The notes: generated by a model from the sequence alone, not told the origin. A stretch of DNA of 64,000 nucleotides from Leptolyngbya sp. Cla-17 (GCF_016807185.1 NZ_JAEVYN010000002.1:1048528-1112527); one strand, 5' to 3'; shown: positions 47,289-56,650, numbered from the stretch's first letter. Numbers and translations: made by a program.

Positions 47289-49628
47289 GTGCAAGAAGAC
47301 CCTAGATTAATTATCGATTTAGTCACTGTGTTAGCGGCAGCAGCGGCAGGTGGACTTTTGGCAGCGTTGCTGCGACAGCCAATTTTGCTAGGTTATCTGA
47401 TCGCCGGAATTGCGATCGGTCCGGCTGGGCTGGGGCTGATTAAAGAGCTAGTGCAAGTGGAAACGCTAGCCCAATTTGGGGTTGCCTTTTTACTGTTTGC
47501 CTTGGGTGTCGAATTTTCCTTTTCTGAACTGAACAAGGTTAAAGGCATCAGTTTGGGCGGCGGCGGACTACAAATCGTTTTAACGATCGCAGTCACAGCA
47601 GTTATATCTTTAACGATGGGCTGGGTCACCTCTCCTCCCCAAGGGGTGTTTTTGGGGGCAATTTTGTCGCTCTCTTCTACGGCCGTGGTGCTGAAATGCC
47701 TGATGGAACGGAATGAGACAGGCACGCCCCATGGACAGGTGATGTTGGGGATTTTGGTAGTACAAGATCTGGCGTTGGGCTTGATGCTGGCAATACTGCC
47801 TGCCCTGGATAAGCCGCCAGAAGAACTGGGGGTGGCGATTGGCTGGGCGCTCTTGCAGACCGGATTATTTGGTTTAGGTGCGATCGCGGTGGGCATTTGG
47901 GTGATTCCCCGTCTGCTCCGAGTGATAGCTCGCACCGAGAGCAAGGAACTGTTTTTGCTGTGTATCGTGGTGCTTTGCTTGGGCATTGCCCTGCTGACGG
48001 AATATCTTGGTCTGTCGATTGAGATGGGCGCGTTTGTGGCGGGGCTGATGATTTCTGAAGTGGAATACTCAGACCAAACTCTGACCTATGTGGAGCCGTT
48101 GCGAGATATTTTTGCGTCTCTCTTCTTCGCCGCGATCGGCATGTTGATTGATCCCGTCTTTTTGTGGAATAACCTGGAACTGATTTTAGGATTGGTGGCG
48201 CTGGTTTTTATTGGCAAGTTTTTGATCATCACGCCAATTGTGCGGCTATTTGGCTATTCGCTCAAAACAGCGCTGATTGCTGGATTGGGGCTGGCGCAAA
48301 TTGGGGAATTTTCCTTTGTGCTAGCAAGTGAAGGGCAAACACTGGGGCTGATTACACGGGAGGTGTACCTGCTGATTTTAGGGACGACCGCCGTGACGCT
48401 GGTGCTGACTCCGTTTGTACTGCGTTTAGTGCCTCAATTGTTCATCTGGGCAGAGGCCGTTCCTTGGCTGAAGTCATGGTTAGAAGGTAGTGACTTGCCC
48501 CTGGAAGTGTCTGAAAATATTCCCATGCAGGCGCATGTTGTGATCTGCGGTTACGGGCGAATTGGGCGCAATATTGTGCGTCTGCTACGTGATCACAGCT
48601 ATCCAGTGGTGGTAATTGATCAGTCGGAACGGTGTGTGCAAGAGTTACGCGAGTTGCAGATTCCCTACATCTATGGCAATGCTGCCAGTTTGCATGTGCT
48701 GGAAAAAGCTGGAGTAACCACAGCAACAGGCATGGCGATCGCCCTCCCTGATCCCATGAGTACCCGCCTTTGCCTCAAACGCGCCTTAGAACTCACGCCC
48801 GATCTAGATGTGGTGGTGCGCGCCAATCAGACTAAAGATATTGAATTGCTCTATCAACTTGGAGCAAAGGAAGTGGTGCAACCTGAATTTGAAACCAGTT
48901 TAGAACTGTCTGCCCATTTGCTGACCGAGCTTGGTTTGCCGCTGCCCGTCATTCAGCGAGAAATGCAACTGATCCGCACAGCGCATTATCAAGAGCTGCG
49001 AACTGAGCGCCCTTCCTATCAAGTGTCACGGGAGTTAAAGGAAGCCACTCAAGATATGGGCAACCAGTGGTATCCTTTACCAACCGAGTCCCCCTTGATT
49101 GGCATGACCCTTGAGGAAACGAACCTGCGGCGCTTAACGGGAATCAGCCTGATGGCGATTCAGCGAGAGAGCGGCGAAGAAGTTGATTATCCCGATGCGA
49201 AGACGTTGCTGCAACCCGGCGATCGCCTGCTGGTCGTGGGCGAACCCGAGGAACTAGCTGCCTTCGATGAATTGGCAAACGGGAAAGCCATGGTGCCAAC
49301 GGAAAATGCGTCCTGTCAATGGCTGCTGCTGCCTGAAACAAGCCCTGTAGTGGGAAAAACTCTCGCAGAAGTTCATATTCGCCGTCAGTTTAGCGTGTTG
49401 GTGCAGGCAATTCGCCGTGAAGGTCGGTTCATTGGCTTTCCCGATGGTAAAAGCGATTTGCAGGCTGGCGATCGCTTACTTCTTTGCGGCAGTTTGTATG
49501 CCCTCAATCAAGCAAGCCGCTGGATCACTCCCCCTCAAACGGATCAGGTGGTTCCTGTTCCATTGCCCATGATCAGTGTCAGTGAAGTGATCGTCGCAGT
49601 CCAAGATGAACTAGGCACGGGCGTTTAG
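47289..49628 (+). CDS. KefB/KefC-type cation:proton antiporter with RCK domains
   Basis: A 779-residue CPA2 protein. Thirteen or so helices fill about 1-385 (LRQPILLGYLIAGIAIGPAG, LLFALGVEFSFSEL, LSSTAVVLKCLMERN, the ion-site VVQDLALGLM, GLAQIGEFSFVLASEG). A Rossmann RCK-N domain follows (VVICGYGRIGRNIVRLLRDH, about 415-530), then two RCK-C domains (IGMTLEETNLRRLTGISLMA and VGKTLAEVHIRRQFSVLVQA). GTG 47289 is the only plausible start. Ligand control through the RCK unit, such as nucleotides, is a family inference. It probably handles K+/H+ exchange. It is not part of the 25-35 kb transporter block. Confidence 0.94.
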   Translation: MQEDPRLIIDLVTVLAAAAAGGLLAALLRQPILLGYLIAGIAIGPAGLGLIKELVQVETLAQFGVAFLLFALGVEFSFSELNKVKGISLGGGGLQIVLTIAVTAVISLTMGWVTSPPQGVFLGAILSLSSTAVVLKCLMERNETGTPHGQVMLGILVVQDLALGLMLAILPALDKPPEELGVAIGWALLQTGLFGLGAIAVGIWVIPRLLRVIARTESKELFLLCIVVLCLGIALLTEYLGLSIEMGAFVAGLMISEVEYSDQTLTYVEPLRDIFASLFFAAIGMLIDPVFLWNNLELILGLVALVFIGKFLIITPIVRLFGYSLKTALIAGLGLAQIGEFSFVLASEGQTLGLITREVYLLILGTTAVTLVLTPFVLRLVPQLFIWAEAVPWLKSWLEGSDLPLEVSENIPMQAHVVICGYGRIGRNIVRLLRDHSYPVVVIDQSERCVQELRELQIPYIYGNAASLHVLEKAGVTTATGMAIALPDPMSTRLCLKRALELTPDLDVVVRANQTKDIELLYQLGAKEVVQPEFETSLELSAHLLTELGLPLPVIQREMQLIRTAHYQELRTERPSYQVSRELKEATQDMGNQWYPLPTESPLIGMTLEETNLRRLTGISLMAIQRESGEEVDYPDAKTLLQPGDRLLVVGEPEELAAFDELANGKAMVPTENASCQWLLLPETSPVVGKTLAEVHIRRQFSVLVQAIRREGRFIGFPDGKSDLQAGDRLLLCGSLYALNQASRWITPPQTDQVVPVPLPMISVSEVIVAVQDELGTGV

Positions 49629-49671
49629 GAAAATAGCACAGCGCGAAGAAGGGTGTTGATACGCTCTTGTT

Positions 49672-50739
49672 TTATGGGGCAGAACTTTTGAGAAATGCCA
49701 GAGTGCTGTAGAGGTGAAAAGCAGAATCTAGATAGCAATCTTCTGCACGGGATAGAAAAAGCTGAGGCTTTAAACGGCTTAAGGGCACAGTGAAATCATC
49801 TACAGTTTCAGAGAATGCGGTGAAGTCTGACCCAATGGGCACTTGAGGCAACTGTTGATTCAAACAGGTAAGCAGGTGATTCCAGCGTTGGCGAATAGTA
49901 TCGGCTTCAAAGGACGCAAGAGCGCCCTGTTTAAAGTTATAACGACTGTCGTGGATTCGCAGAATGCAACGGCGCGCCGGAAGATGCAAATCGCAAAAGT
50001 GGGCATAGTCTTCCACCTTATCCTTCCATTCGGGGCGATCGCGATAGCCTAACTCAACGACTTGCGAAAAGAGTGGCAAAATTCCTTCAATTCGCTGTGT
50101 AACTTCCGACCACAAGAATGACAACGAGCCAAGCTGTCCCACGTCGTTTTTGCAAACTACCGTAGGATTTGGAACCAGCGTAGAAAAGTGGTTGACGTGA
50201 AATATTTGAATTGCTTCTAACTCTGAAGTGGCTGCCCAAAAAACAGGAATCTCTGCTGTTTTTAAGGCTTGTCCCACTTCCTGCAACTCTTCAAAAGCAG
50301 CAGCTCGATAGAGTTTCCAGCCACGACTGGGAAGCAATGCTTTTGCAGTATATACATCCAGATTCATCACCGTGGCAAAACGTTGCCCAAGATGGCTCCG
50401 AGATTCAGGGGGAACCGCTTCCAAAATCATGAATCCTGGATTTGCACTGACACTCTGTCGAGGTGCTTGAGCGATCGCCTGGGGTCTTGGCTGGCTCACT
50501 CCCCCCAACCGCTGTAACCCTTGACGCGCCTGAGCAATCAGCTTTGAATTGGTTTGGCTTTTCAACAATTGCCGATAGATGCCTTCAGCGGCTTTGGCTT
50601 TACCAGATACTTCTTGCAAGCGCCCCACATACAATTGCACCCACGGATCTTGCGGCGATCGCTTCAGCAATTCCTTTAATAATTGTGCCGCTGTCTGATA
50701 ATCTTGGCGCTCAAATGCGGCGGCAACTTGGTCAATCAT
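49672..50739 (-). CDS. Cyanobacterial protein with N-terminal TPR repeats
   Basis: A 355-residue soluble protein. Two TPR-like helical hairpins occupy 1-75 (AAAFERQDYQTAAQLLKELLKRSP, VQLYVGRLQEVSGKAKAAEGIYRQLL). A Pro/Gln linker leads to a conserved-looking domain of about 250 residues: FATVMNLDVYTAKALLPSRGWK, IFHVNHFSTLVPNPTVVCKND, SLSFLWSEVTQRIEGILPLF and YAHFCDLHLPARRCILRIHD. I associate this text with a widespread cyanobacterial family of unknown role. ATG 50739 is preceded by a four-unit heptamer repeat in place of a normal ribosome site. Confidence 0.8.
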   Translation of the reverse strand: MIDQVAAAFERQDYQTAAQLLKELLKRSPQDPWVQLYVGRLQEVSGKAKAAEGIYRQLLKSQTNSKLIAQARQGLQRLGGVSQPRPQAIAQAPRQSVSANPGFMILEAVPPESRSHLGQRFATVMNLDVYTAKALLPSRGWKLYRAAAFEELQEVGQALKTAEIPVFWAATSELEAIQIFHVNHFSTLVPNPTVVCKNDVGQLGSLSFLWSEVTQRIEGILPLFSQVVELGYRDRPEWKDKVEDYAHFCDLHLPARRCILRIHDSRYNFKQGALASFEADTIRQRWNHLLTCLNQQLPQVPIGSDFTAFSETVDDFTVPLSRLKPQLFLSRAEDCYLDSAFHLYSTLAFLKSSAP

Positions 50740-50743
50740 AGAA

Positions 50744-50771
50744 ATTGAGGATTGGGGATTGAAGATTGGAA
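50744..50771. repeat. Four-unit heptanucleotide repeat upstream of the TPR gene
   Basis: ATTGAGG, ATTGGGG, ATTGAAG and ATTGGAA follow one another at 50744-50771, beginning four bases outside the start codon of the minus-strand gene. Confidence 0.85.
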
Positions 50772-50987
50772 CTTTATAACTTCAATTCATACTAACTCGT
50801 CGTCAATCGCCAGTTCTTTCATACACTTAGTGCTGGCTGGAAATTTAAGTAGACTCAAGCTTCTAGTCACAACTTCACTGTAGGCAGGCACTTTGTCAAG
50901 ATCCCATTAAGCTTGTTCCTGTCAGCATGAGGCTGAACAAGCCATTGGGCACGTTGGAGTCAGACTTATTCTGCATCTTCAACCGTT

Positions 50988-51443
50988 ATGAACGTCCTCC
51001 AGTGCCTCATTGCTTCGACTGCGATTGCCATGGCTGCTGCCACTTTACCCGCACTTGCCGATACCTGCTACATGGTGACAAGCTCTGGTCAAAAAATTGA
51101 ACTTAAAGGGATGTGCGGCAACTCGTCAGCAAAATCTACGCCTGTTCAAGTTCGGTCTCAGCCTGCAACCAATGCAACTCGCCAAACGGCATTCAGCAGT
51201 GAGTCATTGGTGCAAGAAGGTCAAGGCGGAGAAAGCAGCCGGAATGGGTTCACTCAGGATTATCACTACCAGGTGTGGACAAACTCAATGAACACTCGCT
51301 ACACCTTGAAGGTTTGGAGATTAGAGGATTATCCTAATGGTTCTCTGGTTGCATCTCTCTCTTTTCAATCTGCAGGTGCAGCGCTCGATTACTTTGACTG
51401 CCATTATGGTGGGAAGCCTTCATTGTGTTCCAGAGGTAGGTAA
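50988..51443 (+). CDS. Small secreted protein of unknown function (151 aa)
   Basis: A signal peptide (LQCLIASTAIAMAAATLPALA) is followed by TCYMVTSSGQKIELKGMCG, where two cysteines could bridge, a linker, and a small beta-rich domain (YHYQVWTNSMNTRYTLKVWRLED, then CHYGGKPSLCS). No family is recognised. The CYMVTSSG opening resembles other exported cyanobacterial proteins. It is a single gene. Confidence 0.68.
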   Translation: MNVLQCLIASTAIAMAAATLPALADTCYMVTSSGQKIELKGMCGNSSAKSTPVQVRSQPATNATRQTAFSSESLVQEGQGGESSRNGFTQDYHYQVWTNSMNTRYTLKVWRLEDYPNGSLVASLSFQSAGAALDYFDCHYGGKPSLCSRGR

Positions 51444-51517
51444 GTTGAGTCGATCGAACCTCTCCGTAGTTCATAGTTAGTGGTGTATAGCCAATTAATC
51501 TGGAAACTGCGGAGAAT

Positions 51518-52273
51518 TTATGAGAATGATTCGCGATCGCCGTTTCTTTCATACACCGCCGCAATTAGAGAGAGCGCAACAATCGGGGCAGTGACGGCGC
51601 GCAGGATGCGGGAACCCAGGGAAACGGGCTGATAACCAGCGGCGATCGCTTGATCAACTTCAGCGTCAGTCCAGCCGCCCTCGCAGCCGATGGCAAGGGT
51701 GATGGGAGGAGTTTGGGATTGTGGGTTGGAGTCAGGGGACAGGCAGTTCAACAGGTGGGGGACGGTGCGGCGAGTGACGCAGAGGTAGTTAAAGGCAGGA
51801 GTGAGATGTGTCAGAGATTGGGTAAAAGGGATTGGATCTTGAACAATGGGAACACATTGCCGTTCGGATTGTTCGGCGGCTTCTTGAGCAATGCGTCGCC
51901 AGCGATCGCACTTTTGAGAACTAGGGTTCAGCAAGGCGCGATCGCTCAGCACGGGCACGATACAGGCGACGCCAAGCTCAGTTGCCTGCCGCACCACGTC
52001 ATCAAAGCCATTGCCTTTGGGCAAAGCCATGACCAACGTGACGCAAACTGGCAGTTCGGTCTGGGTCTGCACAGACTCCACAATTTCCGCCTGAAGTTGA
52101 CCATCCAGAGCGATTAAGTGTGCCAGCCAAGATTTTCCCTGTCCATCCATGGCAATGAAGCGATCGCCTGCTTGCAGCCGCAACACTCGCCCTAAATAGT
52201 GCTGTTGGTCTTTGCTTAAAGCGATCGCTTTGAGACAAATTTGGCAGGGATCAATCACAATCCGCTGTAACAC
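51518..52273 (-). CDS. rsmE: 16S rRNA (uracil-1498-N3)-methyltransferase
   Basis: Methylates U1498 of 16S rRNA. The 251-residue SPOUT-family protein has the PUA-like start (ALSKDQQHYLGRVLRLQAGD), VMALPKGNGFDDVVRQATELGV, the knot motif AIGCEGGWTDAEV and SLGSRILRAVTAPI (the usual Glu in RILRAETA is Val here). A Pro/Ser/Gln-rich insert just before the knot (51706-51745) is a degenerate heptamer tract. The GTG start overlaps the TAG stop of sir by one base, so the gene is translationally coupled to sulfite reductase. Confidence 0.92.
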   Translation of the reverse strand: MLQRIVIDPCQICLKAIALSKDQQHYLGRVLRLQAGDRFIAMDGQGKSWLAHLIALDGQLQAEIVESVQTQTELPVCVTLVMALPKGNGFDDVVRQATELGVACIVPVLSDRALLNPSSQKCDRWRRIAQEAAEQSERQCVPIVQDPIPFTQSLTHLTPAFNYLCVTRRTVPHLLNCLSPDSNPQSQTPPITLAIGCEGGWTDAEVDQAIAAGYQPVSLGSRILRAVTAPIVALSLIAAVYERNGDRESFS

Positions 52274-54216
52274 TAGCCCAAACTCTTCAGATATGCCTCG
52301 ATCACGGTGGTCGCCAGTTGACTAACGGGCTTGCCTTCGCGGAAGGCGACTTCTTGAAGGCGGCTGTAAACCGCTGGAGGCAGGCTAACTCGATGGCGCT
52401 TTTTATCGGTTGTAATCACAGCATGAAAACCATCATTGCCGCTATCTGCTTCAACACTGGGCTGATAGGTGGAGGCAAACTGCTGTAAGGATGCCATGCC
52501 CACGCGATCGCAAAAATCACCAAAACTCTCGCCTAGATTGCGAGACTGTTTGAAGTAAACAAACAGCGGCTCCAATGTAGATTCCAACTCATCAATCGGC
52601 ATTTTTTCTAGATACACTTGAGCCAAACGGGTTTGGTCAGGCGATGCACCGAGCCAGAGTTGATAAGTACCCGGTCCATTTCCCACAAAAGCAACTTCTG
52701 CTAGATAAGGACGAGCGCAGCCATTGGGGCAGCCAGTCATGCGAACGATAAAGTGTTCGTTAGGTAGGTCTACGCGATCGAGCAATAGGCGAATTCGTTC
52801 GAGAACGCTTGGCATAACGCGCTCCGATTCAGTGGTTGCCAAACCGCAAGTGGGCAACGCTGGACATGCCATCGAATCGCGCACCAAAGAATCAATTTCA
52901 TCCTCGCGCTTAATGCCGCAGCGAACTAAAATCTGCTGAATTTCAGCTTTATGGGCAGGCTCGATTTCGTACAGCAGCACATTCTGGCTGGCCGTGATCC
53001 GCATGGGTAGATGGAATTTTTCTACAATTTCCCGCAGAGCAGTCTTTAGCTGAAAATCTCCTTCATTTTTGACACGCCCATTTTCAATGGATAAACCCAA
53101 AAATAGCTTACCGTCGCCCTGCTCGTGCCAGCCCAAAAAGTTCAAAAACTTAAATTCGGGGGTTTCTCTAAGAGGCTGAATCGCTTTACCTAAGTATTTC
53201 TCAACTTGGGCTTGGAATTTGGCTACGCCCCACTCGGCAATCAGGTACTTCATCCGGGCATGGCGACGATCGCTGCGATCGCCATAGTCCCGCTGGGTTG
53301 CCACAATCGCCTTCACCAAATCAAACACATCTGCCTTTTCCACATAGCCGATTGGATCTGCTACCCGTGGAAAGGTGTCTTCTTTGTTGTGGGTGCGCCC
53401 CAAACCACCGCCTGCGTAGACATTAAAGCCTTCTAGTTCGCCTTGTGAGTTGGTAATAACGACCAAACTGACATCTTGAGAGAACAGATCGACCGAATTA
53501 TCTCCGGGCACCGTGACGCTACATTTAAATTTGCGTGGCATGTAGTGGGTGCCATAAATTGGCTCCACCGAATCATGCACAAGTGTGCCGTTACCGTTGC
53601 GCTGACGAGCAGCAACGACTTCTGGGTCTTCCTCCGCAGAAATTGCCTTTTCGCCATCTAGCCAAATTTCGTAGTAAGCGCCTGCCTGAGGCGTAAGTAA
53701 ATCGGCGATGCCATTGGCATAGTCCCAGGCATATTGATACTCAGGACGATTTTTGTAAGGAGCCACAGGAACCATTACATTCCGGTTTAAGTCACCGCAG
53801 GCACCCAGGGTCGATCCCATATTGCGAACGATCGCCGCGATCGCGGCCTTCAGGTTTTTCTTAAGAATGCCGTGAATTTGAAAGCCTTGTCTGGTTGTAG
53901 CCCTGAGGGTATGGTTGCCATACTCGTCGGAAAGTTGATCCAATGCCAAGTAAAGTTCCGGTGGAATAAAACCACCAGGGTTCCGCGTCCGCAGCATGAA
54001 CTGATAATCTTTCTCCTGCCCTTTGATCCGATTATCCCGATCATCCTGTTGATAGGAGCCGTGAAACTTGAGGATCTGAGTCGCATCCTCGCTGAAATGA
54101 GTAGTATCTAAAAGCAGTTCAGACGCGACGGGTTCGCGTAAAAAGTTACTGCGCTCTTTCAAACCCTCTACTTTAGAAGGCTTACGAGCTGTGGAAGGTG
54201 CGGAAATGTTGACCAT
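52273..54216 (-). CDS. sir: Ferredoxin-sulfite reductase with ribbon-helix-helix-like tail
   Basis: Reduces sulfite to sulfide with ferredoxin electrons. The 647-residue enzyme has two ferredoxin-like halves and the siroheme/4Fe-4S cysteines C451, C457, C496 and C500 (ACPALPTC, TGCPNGC), plus LRATTRQGFQIHGI and NVMVPVAPY with sulfite-binding Arg/Lys residues. The last 42 residues (606-647) follow a linker and read as a CopG-type RHH unit: a strand HRVSLPPAVY, helix SRLQEVAFREG, turn KPVS, helix QLATTVIEAYLKSL. Plant plastid sulfite reductase is known to bind nucleoid DNA, so a DNA-binding tail is plausible but unproven. Followed by rsmE with a one-base overlap. Confidence 0.94.
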   Translation of the reverse strand: MVNISAPSTARKPSKVEGLKERSNFLREPVASELLLDTTHFSEDATQILKFHGSYQQDDRDNRIKGQEKDYQFMLRTRNPGGFIPPELYLALDQLSDEYGNHTLRATTRQGFQIHGILKKNLKAAIAAIVRNMGSTLGACGDLNRNVMVPVAPYKNRPEYQYAWDYANGIADLLTPQAGAYYEIWLDGEKAISAEEDPEVVAARQRNGNGTLVHDSVEPIYGTHYMPRKFKCSVTVPGDNSVDLFSQDVSLVVITNSQGELEGFNVYAGGGLGRTHNKEDTFPRVADPIGYVEKADVFDLVKAIVATQRDYGDRSDRRHARMKYLIAEWGVAKFQAQVEKYLGKAIQPLRETPEFKFLNFLGWHEQGDGKLFLGLSIENGRVKNEGDFQLKTALREIVEKFHLPMRITASQNVLLYEIEPAHKAEIQQILVRCGIKREDEIDSLVRDSMACPALPTCGLATTESERVMPSVLERIRLLLDRVDLPNEHFIVRMTGCPNGCARPYLAEVAFVGNGPGTYQLWLGASPDQTRLAQVYLEKMPIDELESTLEPLFVYFKQSRNLGESFGDFCDRVGMASLQQFASTYQPSVEADSGNDGFHAVITTDKKRHRVSLPPAVYSRLQEVAFREGKPVSQLATTVIEAYLKSLG

Positions 54217-54497
54217 CGGGACTACTGCAAAAATTGAAGGATTGTTGATATAACAGAGTGCATTCCTGAGCAGTTTTCTATGAAGACTATCTATTCAGGA
54301 TTGCTGCTTGACCGAACGATATGAAACTAGACTCAAAATTCCCGGTAAGCCGATAGGAATTTGCTGGATACTTCAATCGTAGCATTGCCTTTATGCAGCC
54401 TATCGCGTTCTCAAGAATTCTGGCTCAGGCTTAAGAGGATTTTCACAGTTGAAGATAGAAACAGGATTGATGAAATTTCAAAAAGGTGTTTGAAAAA
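54217..54497. other. Promoter-side gap upstream of sir
   Basis: Contains the sir upstream region. No clear regulatory box recognised. Confidence 0.45.
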
Positions 54498-54532
54498 CAA
54501 AAAATAAGGCTCTTGCTGATGCAAGAGCCTTA
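54498..54532 (-). terminator. Rho-independent terminator of the outer-membrane protein gene
   Basis: AAGGCTCTTGC (54506-54516) pairs perfectly with GCAAGAGCCTT (54521-54531). On the minus strand the stem is followed by TATTTTTTG. It lies 40 bases after the stop. Confidence 0.93.
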
Positions 54533-54571
54533 AGACTTATCTACTTCAAATGATTTGCTAAACAGTTGAAG

Positions 54572-55171
54572 TTAGAAGCGGTAGCCAACACCAGCCTGGA
54601 AGCTGAGCGCACTAGCCTTGCTATTTTCATAGGCTCTAACACCTAGTTTTGCGTCCCCGTAGACAACCACGTCACGAGTAATGCTGGTTTCAGCACCAAC
54701 CGTTACAACCGGAGCGTTCTTGTTACCCAAAGGCGAGGGCTTACCGTTCTTCTCAACGAAGGAGTAGCCACCTCCGACATAGAGATTAGTGTTTGCAGCG
54801 ATGGGCAAATCATAGGTGACTAGCGGCATAATCGCTGTAGTTTCGCTGCCGAATAGGACTGCTGCCCGCGCCGATACAGGAACACTTGCAAAGGGTGCAA
54901 TTCGACCTTGAATGTTGCCACCCAAGTTTGCAGCGTCTCCTTGTTGTCCACCGTTAGTCACGCCAGCGGCGACACCACCCCCAATGTAAGCACCGCTAAA
55001 ACCAGGAGTTTTGCTATCAACTACAACGACGTTTGCTCCAGGAGCTACATCGACGTTGACTGTTTGGTTGACGGATTGAGCTGAGGCCATACCAGCGGAT
55101 AGGACAATAGAACCAGCAGTAGCGGCAGAAAGAAGTGCGATTGCTTTAGAAACTGTTTGAGAGAGTTGCAT
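54572..55171 (-). CDS. Outer-membrane beta-barrel protein (porin-like, small)
   Basis: A 199-residue exported protein. ATG 55171 follows GAGGG by eight bases; an in-frame TTG at 55186 is not used. The signal peptide ends near GMASAQ. The mature part alternates polar and aliphatic residues (GAYIGGGVAAGVTNGG, IQGRIAPFASVPVSARAAVLFG, AVNTNLYVGGGYSFVEKNG-type strands), with conserved Gly and a last strand ALSFQAGVGYRF ending in Phe, the outer-membrane assembly signal. It fits the eight-stranded OMP_b-brl family. Role unknown. A strong terminator and an unusually long upstream gap suggest an independently regulated, well-expressed gene. Confidence 0.85.
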   Translation of the reverse strand: MQLSQTVSKAIALLSAATAGSIVLSAGMASAQSVNQTVNVDVAPGANVVVVDSKTPGFSGAYIGGGVAAGVTNGGQQGDAANLGGNIQGRIAPFASVPVSARAAVLFGSETTAIMPLVTYDLPIAANTNLYVGGGYSFVEKNGKPSPLGNKNAPVVTVGAETSITRDVVVYGDAKLGVRAYENSKASALSFQAGVGYRF

Positions 55172-56002
55172 TTTGATAGCCCTCAATTACTCTTTGTATA
55201 GTGTGTGCGGTTATAGATTTATAGTCGAAATAGTGGCGAAATATGTTCCAAAGATTTTCAGGAAAAATGACTAAATTAAGTAACCTAACCGTAAAAAGCT
55301 TTGAGACAGAAACTTTAATAAAGCAGATCATTTATACTTGACCCATTTTAACCTGCTTTTTATAGACCGAATCAAAAAAGCTGATGTTGATCCACTTGTA
55401 AACCATAACTAAGTTTGACAACTAGTTACTTATCTAAAAACTAATTTGCAAAACTGTAAAACCTCTGAAGATTACATGAAATGATGGGTTTAGGCGATCG
55501 CTTTCCTTGCTTGAAATCTATTCTCCAAGGGGAACTTAAGCTTTTTGAGCTTTTCTGTAATTAATAGGATTAATAAGCTACTTCAAGTTACAGCAGCGAG
55601 GTTTTTCTTGCTGCTTTCCTAAGTTAAAGCGCCGAGCCAAATCAGTGAATTAATACTCTACTTTACTAAATCAACGAATCAGGAGAAAACAGGAAATAAA
55701 AAATCAAAACTTTTGAACTGCTTAATTTTTGCCTAAAACGATGAGGGACTCAATTCATTCTAAATTTTTAAGCTTGAAAATTTAATTCCTTCAAGTAGGC
55801 AACTCTAATTGTGATGAATCAACTAGTGCAGCAATTGAGTGACTGAGAAATATTTTATCCAAGTAAATTTTATCCGGGTAAATTATAGATTTGATTGCTC
55901 GAAGTGATCAAAAATATTTGCCCGAAGACCGAATATTTTGTGGGCGATCGCGTAAATCTGCAAAAATAGATGCATTTCCTCCATGATTGAAAGGCTGATG
56001 CA
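55172..56002. other. Long AT-rich intergenic region
   Basis: 831 bases without a convincing gene. It contains a hairpin at 55592-55615 (AGCAGCGAG with CTTGCTGCT, one G-U pair) that begins with the 15-mer also present at 35251-35265. Otherwise A/T-rich leader sequence for the outer-membrane protein gene and crr7. Confidence 0.55.
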
Positions 56003-56257
56003 ATGCCAGATCCACGATTATATGAAAGTGATACCTATGTCGTGCTAGAGCCAAACCAACCTGAGCAGTTTCTAACGATTACAGAACTGCACGAAAAGTT
56101 GCAGGCGGTCTTGGCAGCACAAGAAGAACTGCCTGCCGAACTTCAACAATTTTCATCATTGTCAGAACAGGCAAAACATTTACTGGAAACCGCCTGCGAA
56201 TTTGATTTGGGTCCAGGCACGTTTATCCAGTGGTATGTGGTGAGATTGGAGAAGTGA
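56003..56257 (+). CDS. crr7: CRR7-family NDH-1 assembly/stability protein
   Basis: An 84-residue soluble protein resembling chlororespiratory reduction 7: a start with YESDTYVVLEPNQPEQFLTITELHEKLQ, an acidic middle, and the C-terminal FDLGPGTFIQWYVVRLEK. In plants CRR7 is needed to accumulate the chloroplast NDH complex for cyclic electron flow; cyanobacterial homologues are small proteins of presumed similar role. Length and ends match my memory of the family. It converges on a small unknown gene four bases away. Confidence 0.78.
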   Translation: MPDPRLYESDTYVVLEPNQPEQFLTITELHEKLQAVLAAQEELPAELQQFSSLSEQAKHLLETACEFDLGPGTFIQWYVVRLEK

Positions 56258-56261
56258 AGGA

Positions 56262-56483
56262 CTAAACCAAGGCGTGACGGCTTTGGGCAACGTCACGAAT
56301 TAGCGGTAGGCGCGATTGCAGGTAGTCATTGAGCAGATTAGCTTCGTGGGAATCGAGCGATCGCTGATTGGTGAGCTGGCGCAGCAGCCATTGCACCAAA
56401 CTCTCATCATCTAGGTTTAAGAGGACTTGGGATTGGGTGGTTTCAACCAGGCCCCAAATTTGTCGCAGCAGCAGTGGAGACAT
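56262..56483 (-). CDS. Small conserved-looking protein (73 aa), unknown
   Basis: A helical soluble protein (LLLRQIWGLVETTQSQVLLNLDDES, LVQWLLRQLTNQRSLDSHEANLLNDYLQSRL, PLIRDVAQSRHALV). No metal sites or signal. I have seen comparable short proteins in cyanobacteria but know no function. The four-base gap to convergent crr7 and intact start argue that it is real. Confidence 0.65.
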   Translation of the reverse strand: MSPLLLRQIWGLVETTQSQVLLNLDDESLVQWLLRQLTNQRSLDSHEANLLNDYLQSRLPLIRDVAQSRHALV

Positions 56484-56650
56484 GCAGCAAGTTCCAAGCG
56501 AAGTGAGTATAAAGTAGCTAGCTAATCTGTTTATAAAAAATAGAATATTCTGGTGTTCTTATTTCACCATACCCAATTCTCAACTGATCGTTTGAGCAAA
56601 ACAATAAGACGATACAACAGTTACCAAACGGTAATACGCTTTCTCAGAAT

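Noticed and set aside
47045..47305. 86-codon frame upstream of the KefB/C-type antiporter
   Set aside because: No ribosome site or family resemblance, and it overlaps the antiporter start.
47393..47986. 197-codon antisense frame in the KefB/C-type antiporter gene
   Set aside because: Shadow of hydrophobic codons on the other strand; no recognisable protein.
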